Positions 7,817 through 15,993 of a DNA stretch of 64,000 nucleotides are shown here, piece by piece. Both the position numbers and the translations under genes were made by a program. The notes beneath the pieces are model-generated. The model saw only the letters and a list, made by a program, of their open reading frames with translations. It was not told the DNA's origin and ran no database searches. Origin of the DNA: Mycobacterium sp. PSTR-4-N. GTDB lineage: Bacteria > Actinomycetota > Actinomycetes > Mycobacteriales > Mycobacteriaceae. Position 1 is the first letter of the stretch; every line of letters begins with the position of its first letter. The stretch lies in contig NZ_JAKRFN010000022.1 of NCBI RefSeq assembly GCF_022348085.1, positions 48,044-112,043 of the forward strand, read 5' to 3'.

Positions 7817-8491
7817 TCACCAGAGGTGGGGGATCAGCCGAAAGCGCACCTGCTGCGTGTACTCGGCGTAGCCGGCCAAGCCCGCGCGCAACGCCTTCTC
7901 CTCGTCGAGGATTCGCGCCGCCAGCAGCGGCACGGTCAGCGCCACGACCGCCAACCCCCAGAGTGACCCGAGCGCGAGCGGAGTACCGGCCATCATCACC
8001 AGCGTCGCGCTGTACATCGGATGGCGGACCAGACCGTAGAGCCCGGTCGACACCAGCGGTTGGCCTTGCTCGACGGTGATACTGGCTCCGGCCCAATTGT
8101 TCTGTACGACAACCAGTTGCGCGCCGAGCAGCCCGGCCGCGACCATGATGTCGCCGAGGACGACGAGCCCGACGGGAACCGTGGACCAGCCGAACCGCCA
8201 GTCCAGCGCACCGACGACGAGTGTCGCGATGACCGCCACCAGCATCAGGCTGATGATGATCCGCTGTGCGGGGCGGGTTTCGGCGGTCGGTCCGGCCTTG
8301 ACGCGACGGGCCAACGCGTCGGGCTGTCGCACCGCGAGGTACGCACCGGAGAGCACCGAGCACGCGGTGAACACCGCGATGAACCCCCAACCGGGCCAGT
8401 AGTGCACGGTGCCGGCCGGCAGGAACAGGGCCAGCCCCAGACACAGGATCCCGACGACCGCCGATGCGAGGGCCTGCAGGACGAGCTTCAC
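7817..8491 (-). CDS. Isoprenylcysteine carboxyl methyltransferase-family membrane protein (Rv1216c-like)
   Basis: This 224-residue polytopic protein equals Rv1216c in length and position. The C-terminal half carries the ICMT/PEMT signature: GLYGLVRHPMYSATLVMMAGTPLALGS, with RHPxY as the SAM/substrate motif, then DEEKALRAGLAGYAEYTQQVRFRLIPHLW. Five or so membrane segments are visible. The substrate is unknown; the name describes fold, not activity. GTG 8491 is chosen because it falls two bases after the permease stop and gives VKLVLQALASAV as a membrane-insertion start. The tight spacing places it in the exporter operon. Confidence 0.8.
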   Translation of the reverse strand: MKLVLQALASAVVGILCLGLALFLPAGTVHYWPGWGFIAVFTACSVLSGAYLAVRQPDALARRVKAGPTAETRPAQRIIISLMLVAVIATLVVGALDWRFGWSTVPVGLVVLGDIMVAAGLLGAQLVVVQNNWAGASITVEQGQPLVSTGLYGLVRHPMYSATLVMMAGTPLALGSLWGLAVVALTVPLLAARILDEEKALRAGLAGYAEYTQQVRFRLIPHLW

Positions 8492-8493
8492 GG

Positions 8494-10137
8494 TCAGCGG
8501 AGGTCGCGTCGGCGAAACCCGATGACTCCGAATGCAAGCGCTGCGGCGTCGAGGCACAGAAGCCACACCAGCGGCACGATGGTGAACTCCCCGGTGCCGA
8601 CGTGGGGGACGTGGCTGAACGGTTCGAGGTCGAGCAGCCAGTGCGGGGCGTTGGCCAGCGAGCCCATCATGAACACCGCGACGAACGCCACGAGCAGCCC
8701 CCAGGCGACCGGCGCCCAGCGGGGCGCGAGTCCGAACAGCGCGACGGCGATCGTAGCGGGTAGCCACGCGGCGGGTAGCTGGGCGGCCGCGGTGCCGAGC
8801 ACGGTGGGAAGCGTGGCGCCGATGTCGCCGACGGCGGCTCCGTAGGTCACCCCGGTGACGAGCCCGGCCACCAGCAGCGCGACGGCCGGGCCGCCGATGG
8901 CGAACACCACATGGCTTGTCAGCCAACGCGTTCGGCTCACGGCACCAGCGAGCACCGCTTCTGCGCGCTGACTGCCCTCCTCCTGGTGTGCCCGCAGGGC
9001 CAGAGAGACCGCGAAGGCCGCGGCGATCATGCCGAGCATGCTGAACGCCACGGAGAGGAATGCCTGTTCGATCGCGCTGGATCCGCCGAGGCGTGCCACG
9101 ATGTCGCGGGCGGTCTGGCTGCCGCCCATCTCCTCGCCGATACCGTGCACGATGCTGCCGATCAGCAGGCCGTAGAGACTCAAGCCCACGGTCCACACCA
9201 GCAGCGCTCCGCGGTCGAGACGCCACGCCAGCCCGTACACGCCACCCAGCGCTCGGGATGCCCGGGGCGGCCCCGCGCGTTCGGCGAGCAAGCCCGCGCC
9301 GACGTCGCGCCGGGACAGGAGCAGGTAGGCCAGTGCGAGCAGCGCGACGGTCAGGGTGAGGTGCAGTGCCAGGACCGCGAATCTGTCACCGGCATACGGT
9401 CGGACCTCCAGCGACCAGCCCACCGGCGAGAGCCACGTCAGCAGCGACGCTCTGCTGCCGGCATCCCCCACCGCTCGCAGCGTGAACGCTGCACCGAGGA
9501 CGGCGAGTGCGGCGCCGCGCGCGACGCGGGCGTTCGGCGAGAGCTGGGCCGTCACGGCGGCCACCGCGGTGAACACCAGACCCGAGCAGGCCAGAGCCGC
9601 GCCGAAGGCCAGCGACCCGGTCGCCGGTACGTTCTGGGTGAGCAGGCCGGCGGCGCCGATGACCCCGGTCGCGATCGACGCGCCCGCGGCGAGCAGCACC
9701 GCCGCCGTCAGCCCGGCGTAGCGGCCGACGGCCGTGGAATCGAGCAATTCGGCGCGGCCTGCTTCCTCGTCGGCGCGGGTGTGCCGGATCACGGTGAGGA
9801 TCACCGCGACCGCGATCAACGTGTGGAACATGCCGGCCTTCCAGATGCCGACTGCGCCGAGGCTGTCGTTGAACACCTGCCCGTAGAGCGCGCGCTGTGC
9901 GGGGCTGGCCATGATCGACGCTGCCAGCGTCGCGCGGTCCGCGGCGGTGGGATACACGGCCTCGGTCGCGCCGATGTACACCGTCGACAGTGGGAGCGAG
10001 AGCAGTAACACCCACAGCGGCAACACGATTCGGTCGCGGCGGGCATAGAGCCGCAGAAGGGCCAGGGTGCCGGTCAGGCCCGTGCCCCTGCTGGGTGCCT
10101 GGTGCGCCGGATGGGGACGCTCGAGCAGCGTGGTCAT
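8494..10137 (-). CDS. ABC exporter permease (Rv1217c-like)
   Basis: The 547-residue protein is a duplicated polytopic permease with about twelve membrane helices, matching Rv1217c in size and order. It pairs with the ATPase encoded immediately upstream (ATGA overlap at 10134-10137). The first half begins with LLRLYARRDRIVLPLWVLLL, and a second copy of the same topology starts near residue 300 (YGLAWRLDRGALLVWTVGLSLYGLL). Homologs are annotated as tetronasin or polyketide antibiotic exporters. In M. tuberculosis the Rv1217c-Rv1218c pair is reported to affect drug efflux and is controlled by RaaS. The substrate here is unknown. Confidence 0.88.
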   Translation of the reverse strand: MTTLLERPHPAHQAPSRGTGLTGTLALLRLYARRDRIVLPLWVLLLSLPLSTVYIGATEAVYPTAADRATLAASIMASPAQRALYGQVFNDSLGAVGIWKAGMFHTLIAVAVILTVIRHTRADEEAGRAELLDSTAVGRYAGLTAAVLLAAGASIATGVIGAAGLLTQNVPATGSLAFGAALACSGLVFTAVAAVTAQLSPNARVARGAALAVLGAAFTLRAVGDAGSRASLLTWLSPVGWSLEVRPYAGDRFAVLALHLTLTVALLALAYLLLSRRDVGAGLLAERAGPPRASRALGGVYGLAWRLDRGALLVWTVGLSLYGLLIGSIVHGIGEEMGGSQTARDIVARLGGSSAIEQAFLSVAFSMLGMIAAAFAVSLALRAHQEEGSQRAEAVLAGAVSRTRWLTSHVVFAIGGPAVALLVAGLVTGVTYGAAVGDIGATLPTVLGTAAAQLPAAWLPATIAVALFGLAPRWAPVAWGLLVAFVAVFMMGSLANAPHWLLDLEPFSHVPHVGTGEFTIVPLVWLLCLDAAALAFGVIGFRRRDLR

Positions 10138-11048
10138 GCGTGCACCCGATCTGCGGTGTCGTCCGTGTCGTAGTGGCGCAGGAACAGCTCTTCGAGCGTG
10201 GGTGGCTGGCTCACCAGGCTGCGCACCCCTGCCTCGCCGAGTACTTTCATCACCTGCGCCAGGCTCTCGCCGTCGACGTGCGCCCGAACGGTCGTGCCGT
10301 CGACGGAGACGTCGTCGACACCCTGGATCGAGTCCAGACCGACTGGGGCACGCAATAGTTCAGCCGTGATCGAGGTGCGCGACAGGTGTCGCATCGAGTT
10401 CAGGGTGCCGCTCTCGACGGTGCGGCCGGCTCGGATGATGGTCACGCGGTCGCACAGTGCTTCGGTCTCGGCGAGGATGTGACTGGACAGCAGCACGGTG
10501 GCGCCGCGATCGCGGGCCTCGCCGACACACTGCTGGAAGACGTTCTCCATCAACGGGTCCAGCCCGGTGCTCGGTTCGTCGAGCAGCAGCAGTCGCGCAT
10601 GCGAGGAGAACGCCGAGACCAGCGAGACCTTCTGGCGATTGCCCTTGGAATAGGTCCGCGCCTTCTTCGTGGGGTCGAGGCTGAACCGCTCGATGAGCTC
10701 ATCGCGGCGTTTCGTGTCGAGGCCGCCCCGCATGCGGGCCAGCAGGTCGATCGTCTCGCCGCCGGTGAGCGTCGGCCACAGGGTGACATCGCCCGGCACA
10801 TAGGCCAATTGGCGGTGGAGGTCGACCGCGTCGGTCCAGGGGTCAGCGCCCAGAACGCGCACCGTTCCTGCGTCGGCGCGGGCGAGGCCGAGCAGGACGC
10901 GAAGGGTGGTGGACTTGCCGGCCCCGTTGGGGCCGAGGAAGCCGTGCACCTCGCCCTCGGCGACGGAGAGGTCGAGACCGTCGAGGGCTCGAACCGTACC
11001 GAACGTCTTGGTCAGGGACCGCACCTCGATCGCAGCATGCTCACTCAT
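10134..11048 (-). CDS. ABC exporter ATP-binding protein (Rv1218c-like)
   Basis: This 304-residue ATPase powers the permease encoded next to it. Walker A is GPNGAGKST (residues 39-47), the signature segment is YSKGNRQK (about 133-140), and Walker B is LLLLDEPSTGLD (about 153-164), followed by LLSSHILAE with the switch histidine. The C-terminal 80 residues form the extra domain common in antibiotic-export ATPases. The start overlaps the raaS stop by eight bases and the stop overlaps the permease start by four. The three genes therefore form one translationally coupled unit under RaaS control. Confidence 0.93.
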   Translation of the reverse strand: MSEHAAIEVRSLTKTFGTVRALDGLDLSVAEGEVHGFLGPNGAGKSTTLRVLLGLARADAGTVRVLGADPWTDAVDLHRQLAYVPGDVTLWPTLTGGETIDLLARMRGGLDTKRRDELIERFSLDPTKKARTYSKGNRQKVSLVSAFSSHARLLLLDEPSTGLDPLMENVFQQCVGEARDRGATVLLSSHILAETEALCDRVTIIRAGRTVESGTLNSMRHLSRTSITAELLRAPVGLDSIQGVDDVSVDGTTVRAHVDGESLAQVMKVLGEAGVRSLVSQPPTLEELFLRHYDTDDTADRVHA

Positions 11049-11697
11049 CAGCGTCTCCTTGCGTGAACGGTAGGCCTTGTCGGCGCCTGGCGAGGAAGGC
11101 GTCGTACATCGTGGACTCGGTCATCAGGCCGTGGGTGTAGAGCTCCAGCGCCGGCAGCACCATCTCCTCGCTGTAGTCGCGTAGCACCGCACGCAGATCG
11201 GAGGGGTCGGGGTGGAGCTGCAGGTAGAGCAGGAACGCGCCGCCGCCCGCCATCCCCAGGAACCGGGCGCGCGCGTGGGGGTCGACGCTCGGCTTGATCG
11301 TGCCCGCACGCACGCCCTCTTCGATGTACAGCTCGGTGTTGTCGATCATCGTGCGCCACAACGACTTCGCCAGATCTCCGCCGGACTGCAGACTGCGTAC
11401 CAGGTAGGCCATCATCGGCGCGTAGTGCTCGATCTCGGCCATCTGGGCGAGCCACGTCGCCGGGTCGGAGGCCTGGATGGTCTCGGACTTGGCGGTTCGG
11501 ATGGTCTCGGCGACGTGGTCGTCGCAGGCGCGGTGCAGGTTGTCCTTGCTCCCGAAATGGTGGATGACCAAGCCGGGGCTCACGCCGGCGGCCGCTGCGA
11601 TCGCTCGCACGCTGACGCGGAATCCGTCGCGGCCGAACAGGTCGATGGCGGCATCACGGATGCGGGCCACCGCGGTCAGATCATCGGCTGAACGCAT
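11041..11697 (-). CDS. raaS: TetR-family repressor RaaS (Rv1219c-like)
   Basis: The 218-residue regulator has an N-terminal helix-turn-helix (IRDAAIDLFGRDGFRVSVRAIAAAAGVSPGLVIHHFGSK). A ligand-binding domain follows (residues 60-200). M. tuberculosis RaaS (regulator of antimicrobial-assisted survival) represses the neighbouring efflux genes and responds to acyl-CoA-type ligands. ATG 11697 (MRSADDL) is preferred over ATG 11706 because the -10 TAGCAT ends exactly seven bases before it. Two perfect palindromes (11694-11708 and 11708-11723) cover this promoter, suggesting autorepression. The gene heads the minus-strand exporter operon. Family and context agree. Confidence 0.88.
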   Translation of the reverse strand: MRSADDLTAVARIRDAAIDLFGRDGFRVSVRAIAAAAGVSPGLVIHHFGSKDNLHRACDDHVAETIRTAKSETIQASDPATWLAQMAEIEHYAPMMAYLVRSLQSGGDLAKSLWRTMIDNTELYIEEGVRAGTIKPSVDPHARARFLGMAGGGAFLLYLQLHPDPSDLRAVLRDYSEEMVLPALELYTHGLMTESTMYDAFLARRRQGLPFTQGDADE

Positions 11698-11723
11698 GTT
11701 CAACATGCTAAACGCACGTTTAG
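11694..11723. promoter_or_regulatory. Two interlocked palindromes: probable RaaS operator
   Basis: CTAAACGCACGTTTAG (11708-11723) is a perfect 7-2-7 palindrome. GCATGTTCAACATGC (11694-11708) is a perfect 7-1-7 palindrome that includes the start codon. They share base 11708 and together span the -10 and start of raaS. TetR-family dimers bind such sites. Which of the two is bound cannot be told from sequence. Confidence 0.65.
11705..11710 (-). promoter_or_regulatory. raaS -10 hexamer (TAGCAT)
   Basis: TAGCAT on the minus strand is followed by GTTGAAC and then ATG at 11697, giving a leaderless raaS. The hexamer is overlapped by both palindromes described nearby. Confidence 0.5.
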
Positions 11724-11744
11724 TCGAGGGTCAAGGCTTTTCCC

Positions 11745-11805
11745 GCGAGCAGACGTGAACTCGAGCGGACACGCCGAGGAATCACTCGAGTTCGCGTCTG
11801 CTCGC
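11745..11805. repeat. Copy A of a ~60-bp palindromic intergenic element
   Basis: Two 21-base arms (11745-11765 and 11785-11805) pair with a single G-U wobble around a 19-base loop that holds GGACACGCCG. The outer ends read GCGAGC and GCTCGC. The copies at 26531-26590 and 30629-30688 share the ends and the core in the same register. It lies between the O-methyltransferase stop and the raaS promoter, so it may also act as a terminator for the former. Confidence 0.7.
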
Positions 11806-11822
11806 CCTGAAAAAGGGGAGTC

Positions 11823-12503
11823 TCAGTCGCGGGCGGCCGCGAGCAAGCCGTCGCCGAGGGGGATCAGCACCGGCGTCAGCCGTTCGTCCTCGGCGATCAG
11901 CCGGGCCGCCTCCCGCACGGCGCTGACCTCGGCGTCCTTGGCGGTGGCGTCGCCGGCCCGTCCGCCGAGGGCGGCGCGGTGGAGCACGATCGCACCGCCG
12001 GGCCGCAGCAGGCGGACCCCCTCGGCCACGAACTGAGGTTGGTCGCTCGGAGCAGCGTCGATGAACACCAGGTCATAGGACTCATCGGCCAGGCGGGTCA
12101 GCACCTCCTGGGCACGCCCGCTGATCAACCGGGTGCGACCCGGGCCGACGCCGGCCTCGGTGAACGCCTGCTTGGCGATCCGCTGATGCTCCGGTTCGAC
12201 GTCGATCGTGGTCAGCACGCCGTCATCGCGCATGCCGGAGAGCAGCCACAGCCCGCTGACCCCGGCACCGGTGCCGACCTCGACGACGGCCTTGGCGCTG
12301 GTCAGCTTCGCGAGAACGCACAACAACGCACCGACGGCAGGGGTGACCGCACCCGCTCCGATGTCGACTGCCCGTTCCCGCGCGGCAGCGACGATCGCGT
12401 CCTCGGAGATGGAGTGCTCGGCGTGATTGACGATCGCCTCGGCGGCACTCGGTGCGGCCGGGGAATCGCCGGCGCCGGCGGTGGGCTCGTCGGTGCTCGA
12501 CAT
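11823..12503 (-). CDS. SAM-dependent O-methyltransferase (Rv1220c-like)
   Basis: The 226-residue protein belongs to the catechol/caffeoyl-CoA O-methyltransferase-like family. It shows the SAM-binding motif VVEVGTGAGVSGLWLLSG, an acidic residue at LTTIDVEPEHQRIA, the motif DLVFIDAAPSDQPQFV, and LLRPGGAIVLHRA. Length is close to Rv1220c (215). The N-terminus has an extra low-complexity Ala/Pro-rich segment (about residues 1-25). ATG 12503 is supported by TACGCT ending six bases upstream. The substrate is unknown. It diverges from sigE, as in M. tuberculosis. Confidence 0.88.
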   Translation of the reverse strand: MSSTDEPTAGAGDSPAAPSAAEAIVNHAEHSISEDAIVAAARERAVDIGAGAVTPAVGALLCVLAKLTSAKAVVEVGTGAGVSGLWLLSGMRDDGVLTTIDVEPEHQRIAKQAFTEAGVGPGRTRLISGRAQEVLTRLADESYDLVFIDAAPSDQPQFVAEGVRLLRPGGAIVLHRAALGGRAGDATAKDAEVSAVREAARLIAEDERLTPVLIPLGDGLLAAARD

Positions 12504-12509
12504 GCCCGC

Positions 12510-12515
12510 AGCGTA
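12510..12515 (-). promoter_or_regulatory. O-methyltransferase -10 hexamer (TACGCT)
   Basis: On the minus strand TACGCT is followed by GCGGGC and then ATG at 12503, the spacing of a leaderless start. Confidence 0.4.
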
Positions 12516-12621
12516 GAGCGTCGGCTGCGGCGCGGGAACCCCGACACGCCCGCCGCGCGCGACGGCCGCCGGCCATGGGCCGCGTCGGCGTTTCTGCTGG
12601 TCGAAAACGGGTAGCGAGGTT

Positions 12622-12638
12622 TCTCAGGAAATGTTCAG
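12622..12638 (+). promoter_or_regulatory. Possible MprA-type direct repeat upstream of sigE
   Basis: TCTCAG (12622) and GTTCAG (12633) repeat with an 11-base period, about 45-60 bases before the sigE start. The MprAB two-component system is known to control sigE in M. tuberculosis through loosely conserved direct repeats. The match here is weak and short. Confidence 0.3.
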
Positions 12639-12682
12639 TTTGCTCATATGCCTGGCTCACCACGACGGGAGAACGTGTTCGC

Positions 12683-13495
12683 ATGACAGACGCCGCGCAC
12701 CGCGACGGGATCGCCGACCGCGGGAAGAATGTCTCTGCGCGCCGCGTTGTCTCGTCCGAGCGCTACGAGCCCCGGCCCGTTCCGCGCATCGATCAGCACG
12801 ACCTGGAGGATCCGACGACCACTCACCCCGCACCCGTCTCCGCGCCGGTGTCCATGGCCCATCTGGAACAGTTCACCGAGGCCGAGTGGGTGGAGCCGAG
12901 CGACGAGCTCACCGGCACCGCCGTGTTCGACGCCACCGGCGACCACTCCGCGATGCCGAGTTGGGACGAGCTCGTCCGTCAGCACGCCGATCGGGTGTAT
13001 CGGCTGGCCTACCGTCTGTCGGGCAATCAGCACGACGCCGAGGACCTGACCCAGGAGACGTTCATCCGGGTCTTCCGATCAGTGCAGAACTATCAGCCCG
13101 GCACGTTCGAGGGGTGGCTGCACCGCATCACCACGAACCTGTTCCTCGACATGGTTCGCCGGCGCGGCCGCATCCGCATGGAGGCGCTGCCCGAGGACTA
13201 CGAGCGGGTGCCGGCCGACGAGCCGAACCCGGAACAGATCTACCACGACTCGCGGCTCGGCCCCGACCTGCAGGCTGCGCTCGACTCGCTGGCCCCGGAA
13301 TTCCGCGCCGCGGTGGTGCTGTGCGACATCGAGGGTCTGTCCTACGAGGAGATCGGTGCGACGTTGGGCGTCAAGCTCGGCACCGTCCGTAGCCGCATCC
13401 ACCGTGGCCGCCAGGCGCTGCGCGAGTACCTGGCCCGGCACAGCGACGTCACGGCCGACACCACGAGCATGCGGGGTTCGGCCAGATCGGCCTGA
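12683..13495 (+). CDS. sigE: ECF RNA polymerase sigma factor SigE
   Basis: SigE is the extracytoplasmic-function sigma factor for envelope stress in mycobacteria. Region 2 (RLAYRLSGNQHDAEDLTQETFIRVF) and region 4 (LCDIEGLSYEEIGATLGV and LGTVRSRIHRGRQAL) are intact, and the central 180 residues look nearly identical to Rv1221. From ATG 12683 the protein is 270 residues; GGGAGAA at 12667-12673 lies nine bases upstream. A GTG at 12674 is in frame and possible, and M. tuberculosis sigE uses several starts. The N-terminal 80 residues are divergent and Pro/Thr-rich. Its anti-sigma gene follows 83 bases downstream. Confidence 0.95.
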   Translation: MTDAAHRDGIADRGKNVSARRVVSSERYEPRPVPRIDQHDLEDPTTTHPAPVSAPVSMAHLEQFTEAEWVEPSDELTGTAVFDATGDHSAMPSWDELVRQHADRVYRLAYRLSGNQHDAEDLTQETFIRVFRSVQNYQPGTFEGWLHRITTNLFLDMVRRRGRIRMEALPEDYERVPADEPNPEQIYHDSRLGPDLQAALDSLAPEFRAAVVLCDIEGLSYEEIGATLGVKLGTVRSRIHRGRQALREYLARHSDVTADTTSMRGSARSA

Positions 13496-13578
13496 TGTCG
13501 GCCGGCGCTGCGCGCGGATGCACAGGAACCCGCGCTACATTCGAAGCAGACCTGCGTCCATGACCGGAGAGGAGTCGG

Positions 13579-13989
13579 GTGGTGTTCGATCCCGGACATG
13601 CGTTCCGTCGCGCCTTCTCCTGGCTTCCCACGCAACTGGCGTCGCAGAGTGACGCACCCGTGGGGCCCCGTCAGTTCGGCAGCACCGAGCACCTGTCCAC
13701 CGAGGCCGTCGCTGCCTTCGTCGACGGCGAACTGAGGATGAGCGCGCACCTGCGCGCCGCGCACCACATGTCGATGTGCCCGGAATGCGCCATGGAGGTC
13801 GACAGTCAACGCCAGGCCAGGGAAGTTCTGCGCGACGCCTGCCCGGTGGCGATGCCGAGCTCTTTGCTGAGCCTGCTCTCCCAGATTCCCCAGCACGCAC
13901 CGGTGCAACACTCCGAGCCGGATTCCGCGCCCGTCGACACCCCGCAGCTGGCCGACGGCGTACCGCGTACCCGCCGGAAGCGTCGGTAG
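13579..13989 (+). CDS. rseA: Anti-sigma-E factor RseA
   Basis: The 136-residue protein sequesters SigE. It carries the zinc-associated anti-sigma motif H-x3-C-x2-C at His63-Cys67-Cys70 (HHMSMCPEC), preceded by LSTEAVAAFVDGELRMSAHLRA. No membrane helix is visible, as expected for cytosolic mycobacterial RseA. In M. tuberculosis it is regulated by phosphorylation and ClpC1P2 proteolysis; the C-terminal third here is Pro/Gln-rich and variable. GTG 13579 is chosen because GGAGAGGAG (13566-13574) precedes it; GTG 13582 is equally possible. It lies between sigE and htrA, the standard order. Confidence 0.93.
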   Translation: MVFDPGHAFRRAFSWLPTQLASQSDAPVGPRQFGSTEHLSTEAVAAFVDGELRMSAHLRAAHHMSMCPECAMEVDSQRQAREVLRDACPVAMPSSLLSLLSQIPQHAPVQHSEPDSAPVDTPQLADGVPRTRRKRR

Positions 13990-14084
13990 GGTGAGGACGA
14001 CGCCGTCCCGGCACGGGCGTCGGTGATTGCTGGCGTCGCAGATGTGCAGGTGCTGAACACGGTGACGAGAAGGGCTATCTACGC

Positions 14085-15572
14085 GTGACCAATCTGGACC
14101 AGAGCGGTCGGGGGCGCCTCGAGCCGCGCCCGGTGTCGCGGCCTCCGGTCGATCCGGCCGCCAAGCGCGCCTTCGGCCGGCCCGACGGAGTGAACGGATC
14201 GTTCCTCGGTCGCGGGCAGAGCCGCGACCAGGGCGAATACGCCCCGAAGGATCAGCCGCCGGACCCCGTGCTGGCCGAAGCCTTCGGCCGCCCCTACCCG
14301 GGCGGTGACTCGCTGCAGCGCCACCCGACCGACGCGGGCGCACTGGACGCCGAGCGGGACGGCGCGGGCGACGACGCCGATGATCCGTGGCGCAATCCCG
14401 GCGCCCCGGTCGCATTGGGCACCCCGGCCGTCACGCAGACCGCCCCGGCCGTGGCGAGCCCTCCCGCGGGCAAGCTGGGCGTGCGCGACGTTCTCTTCGG
14501 CGGCAAGGTGTCCTGGATCGCACTCGTGGTGCTCGGGATCGTGGCCCTGGTGATCGGTATCGCCGGCGGGGTTGTCGGTCGTAAGACCGCCGAGGTCGTC
14601 GAGGCGTTCACCACGTCCAAGGTGACGTTGGAGACCAGCAACAACGGTGAGCCGCCGCAGGGCGAGTTCGCGAGGGTGGCCGCAGCGGTCGCGGACTCGG
14701 TGGTGACGATCGAGGCGAAGAGCGACACCGAGGGCGCGCAAGGCTCCGGCGTCATCGTCGACGGTCGCGGCTACATCGTCACCAACAATCACGTGATCTC
14801 CGAGGCGGCGACCAATCCGAGCAAGTTCAAGATGTCCGTCGTCTTCAACGACGGCAAGGAGGTGCCGGCCAACCTCGTCGGCCGCGACCCCAAGACCGAC
14901 CTCGCGGTCCTCAAGGTCGACAACGTCGACAACCTCGTGGTGGCCCGCCTCGGCGACTCGGAGAAGCTGCGCGTCGGCGATGAGGTGATCGCCGCGGGCG
15001 CTCCTCTGGGCCTGCGGAGCACGGTCACCCACGGCATCATCAGCGCACTACACCGGCCCGTGCCGCTCTCCGGCGACGGTTCGGACACCGACACCGTGAT
15101 CGACGGTGTACAGACCGACGCGTCGATCAACCACGGCAACTCCGGCGGACCGCTGATCAACATGAACGCCGAGGTCATCGGCATCAACACCGCCGGAAAG
15201 TCCTTGTCGGACAGTGCCAGCGGGCTCGGCTTCGCCATCCCGGTGAACGAGGTCAAGCAGGTCGTCGAGACCCTGATCCAGAACGGCAAGATCGCCCATC
15301 CGACGCTCGGCCTGACCGCACGTTCGGTCAGCAACGACGCCGCCAAGGGCGCCCAGATCGCCAACGTGGCCGCCGGTGGTCCCGCCGAGCGGGCCGGCAT
15401 CCTGGAGAACGACGTCGTCGTCAAGGTCGGTGACCGCGACGTCGCCGACGCCGACGAGTTCGTCGTCGCCGTCCGGCAACTCACGATCGGGCAACCCGCG
15501 CCGATCGAGGTCATGCGCGACGGACGGCGGGTCACGCTGACCGTCACCCCCGGCCCCGACAACAGCACCTAG
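14085..15572 (+). CDS. htrA: HtrA/DegP-family membrane serine protease
   Basis: This 495-residue protein has a long disordered cytoplasmic N-terminus (1-140), one membrane helix (about 143-165), a trypsin-like protease domain and a C-terminal PDZ domain (about 395-490). The catalytic triad is His236 (TNNHV), Asp272 (KTDLAV) and Ser353 (NHGNSGGP). HtrA degrades or chaperones misfolded proteins outside the membrane and belongs to the SigE stress response; Rv1223 is its counterpart. GTG 14085 follows GAGAAGGG by about eleven bases. tatB begins six bases after the stop, so the two are probably co-transcribed. Confidence 0.95.
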   Translation: MTNLDQSGRGRLEPRPVSRPPVDPAAKRAFGRPDGVNGSFLGRGQSRDQGEYAPKDQPPDPVLAEAFGRPYPGGDSLQRHPTDAGALDAERDGAGDDADDPWRNPGAPVALGTPAVTQTAPAVASPPAGKLGVRDVLFGGKVSWIALVVLGIVALVIGIAGGVVGRKTAEVVEAFTTSKVTLETSNNGEPPQGEFARVAAAVADSVVTIEAKSDTEGAQGSGVIVDGRGYIVTNNHVISEAATNPSKFKMSVVFNDGKEVPANLVGRDPKTDLAVLKVDNVDNLVVARLGDSEKLRVGDEVIAAGAPLGLRSTVTHGIISALHRPVPLSGDGSDTDTVIDGVQTDASINHGNSGGPLINMNAEVIGINTAGKSLSDSASGLGFAIPVNEVKQVVETLIQNGKIAHPTLGLTARSVSNDAAKGAQIANVAAGGPAERAGILENDVVVKVGDRDVADADEFVVAVRQLTIGQPAPIEVMRDGRRVTLTVTPGPDNST

Positions 15573-15578
15573 GCAGCG

Positions 15579-15989
15579 ATGTTCGCCAACGTGGGTTGGG
15601 GCGAGATGCTGGTCCTGGTGATCGCCGGCCTGGTGATCCTGGGGCCCGAGCGGCTGCCCGGCGCCATCCGCTGGACCTCCGGCGCGGTGCGGCAGGCGCG
15701 GGACTACATCTCCGGCGCGACCAGCCAGCTGCGTGAGGATCTCGGACCCGAGTTCGACGACCTGCGCGAGCCCCTGTCGGAACTGCAGAAGCTGCGCGGG
15801 ATGACGCCGCGCGCCGCGCTCACCAAACACCTGCTCGACGGCGACGACTCGATCTTCACCGGGCGATTCGACTCGCCCACCACGCCTGACACACCGCAGA
15901 CCCCGCCGGAGAAGCCGCAGTCCGGGCCGGGCCCGGGCGCCTTCGGGCAGCAGCCCGGCGCCACCCGGTTCGACCCGGACGCGACCTAG
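15579..15989 (+). CDS. tatB: Sec-independent translocase subunit TatB
   Basis: TatB works with TatC as the receptor of the twin-arginine translocase. The 136-residue protein begins MFANVGWGEMLVLVIAGLVILGPERLPGAIRW, a short membrane helix with the GPERLP hinge. An amphipathic helix (TSGAVRQARDYISGATSQLREDL) and a Pro-rich tail follow. Its size matches Rv1224. It starts six bases after htrA. The convergent mrp stop lies four bases beyond, with no terminator visible. A Tat substrate (DUF1906 protein at 55 kb) is present in the same window. Confidence 0.93.
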   Translation: MFANVGWGEMLVLVIAGLVILGPERLPGAIRWTSGAVRQARDYISGATSQLREDLGPEFDDLREPLSELQKLRGMTPRAALTKHLLDGDDSIFTGRFDSPTTPDTPQTPPEKPQSGPGPGAFGQQPGATRFDPDAT

Positions 15990-15993
15990 ACGG

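Noticed and set aside
10610..10660. ABC ATPase signature reads YSKGNRQK instead of LSGGQ
   Set aside because: This variant is common in antibiotic-export ATPases of this subfamily, so it is not unusual.
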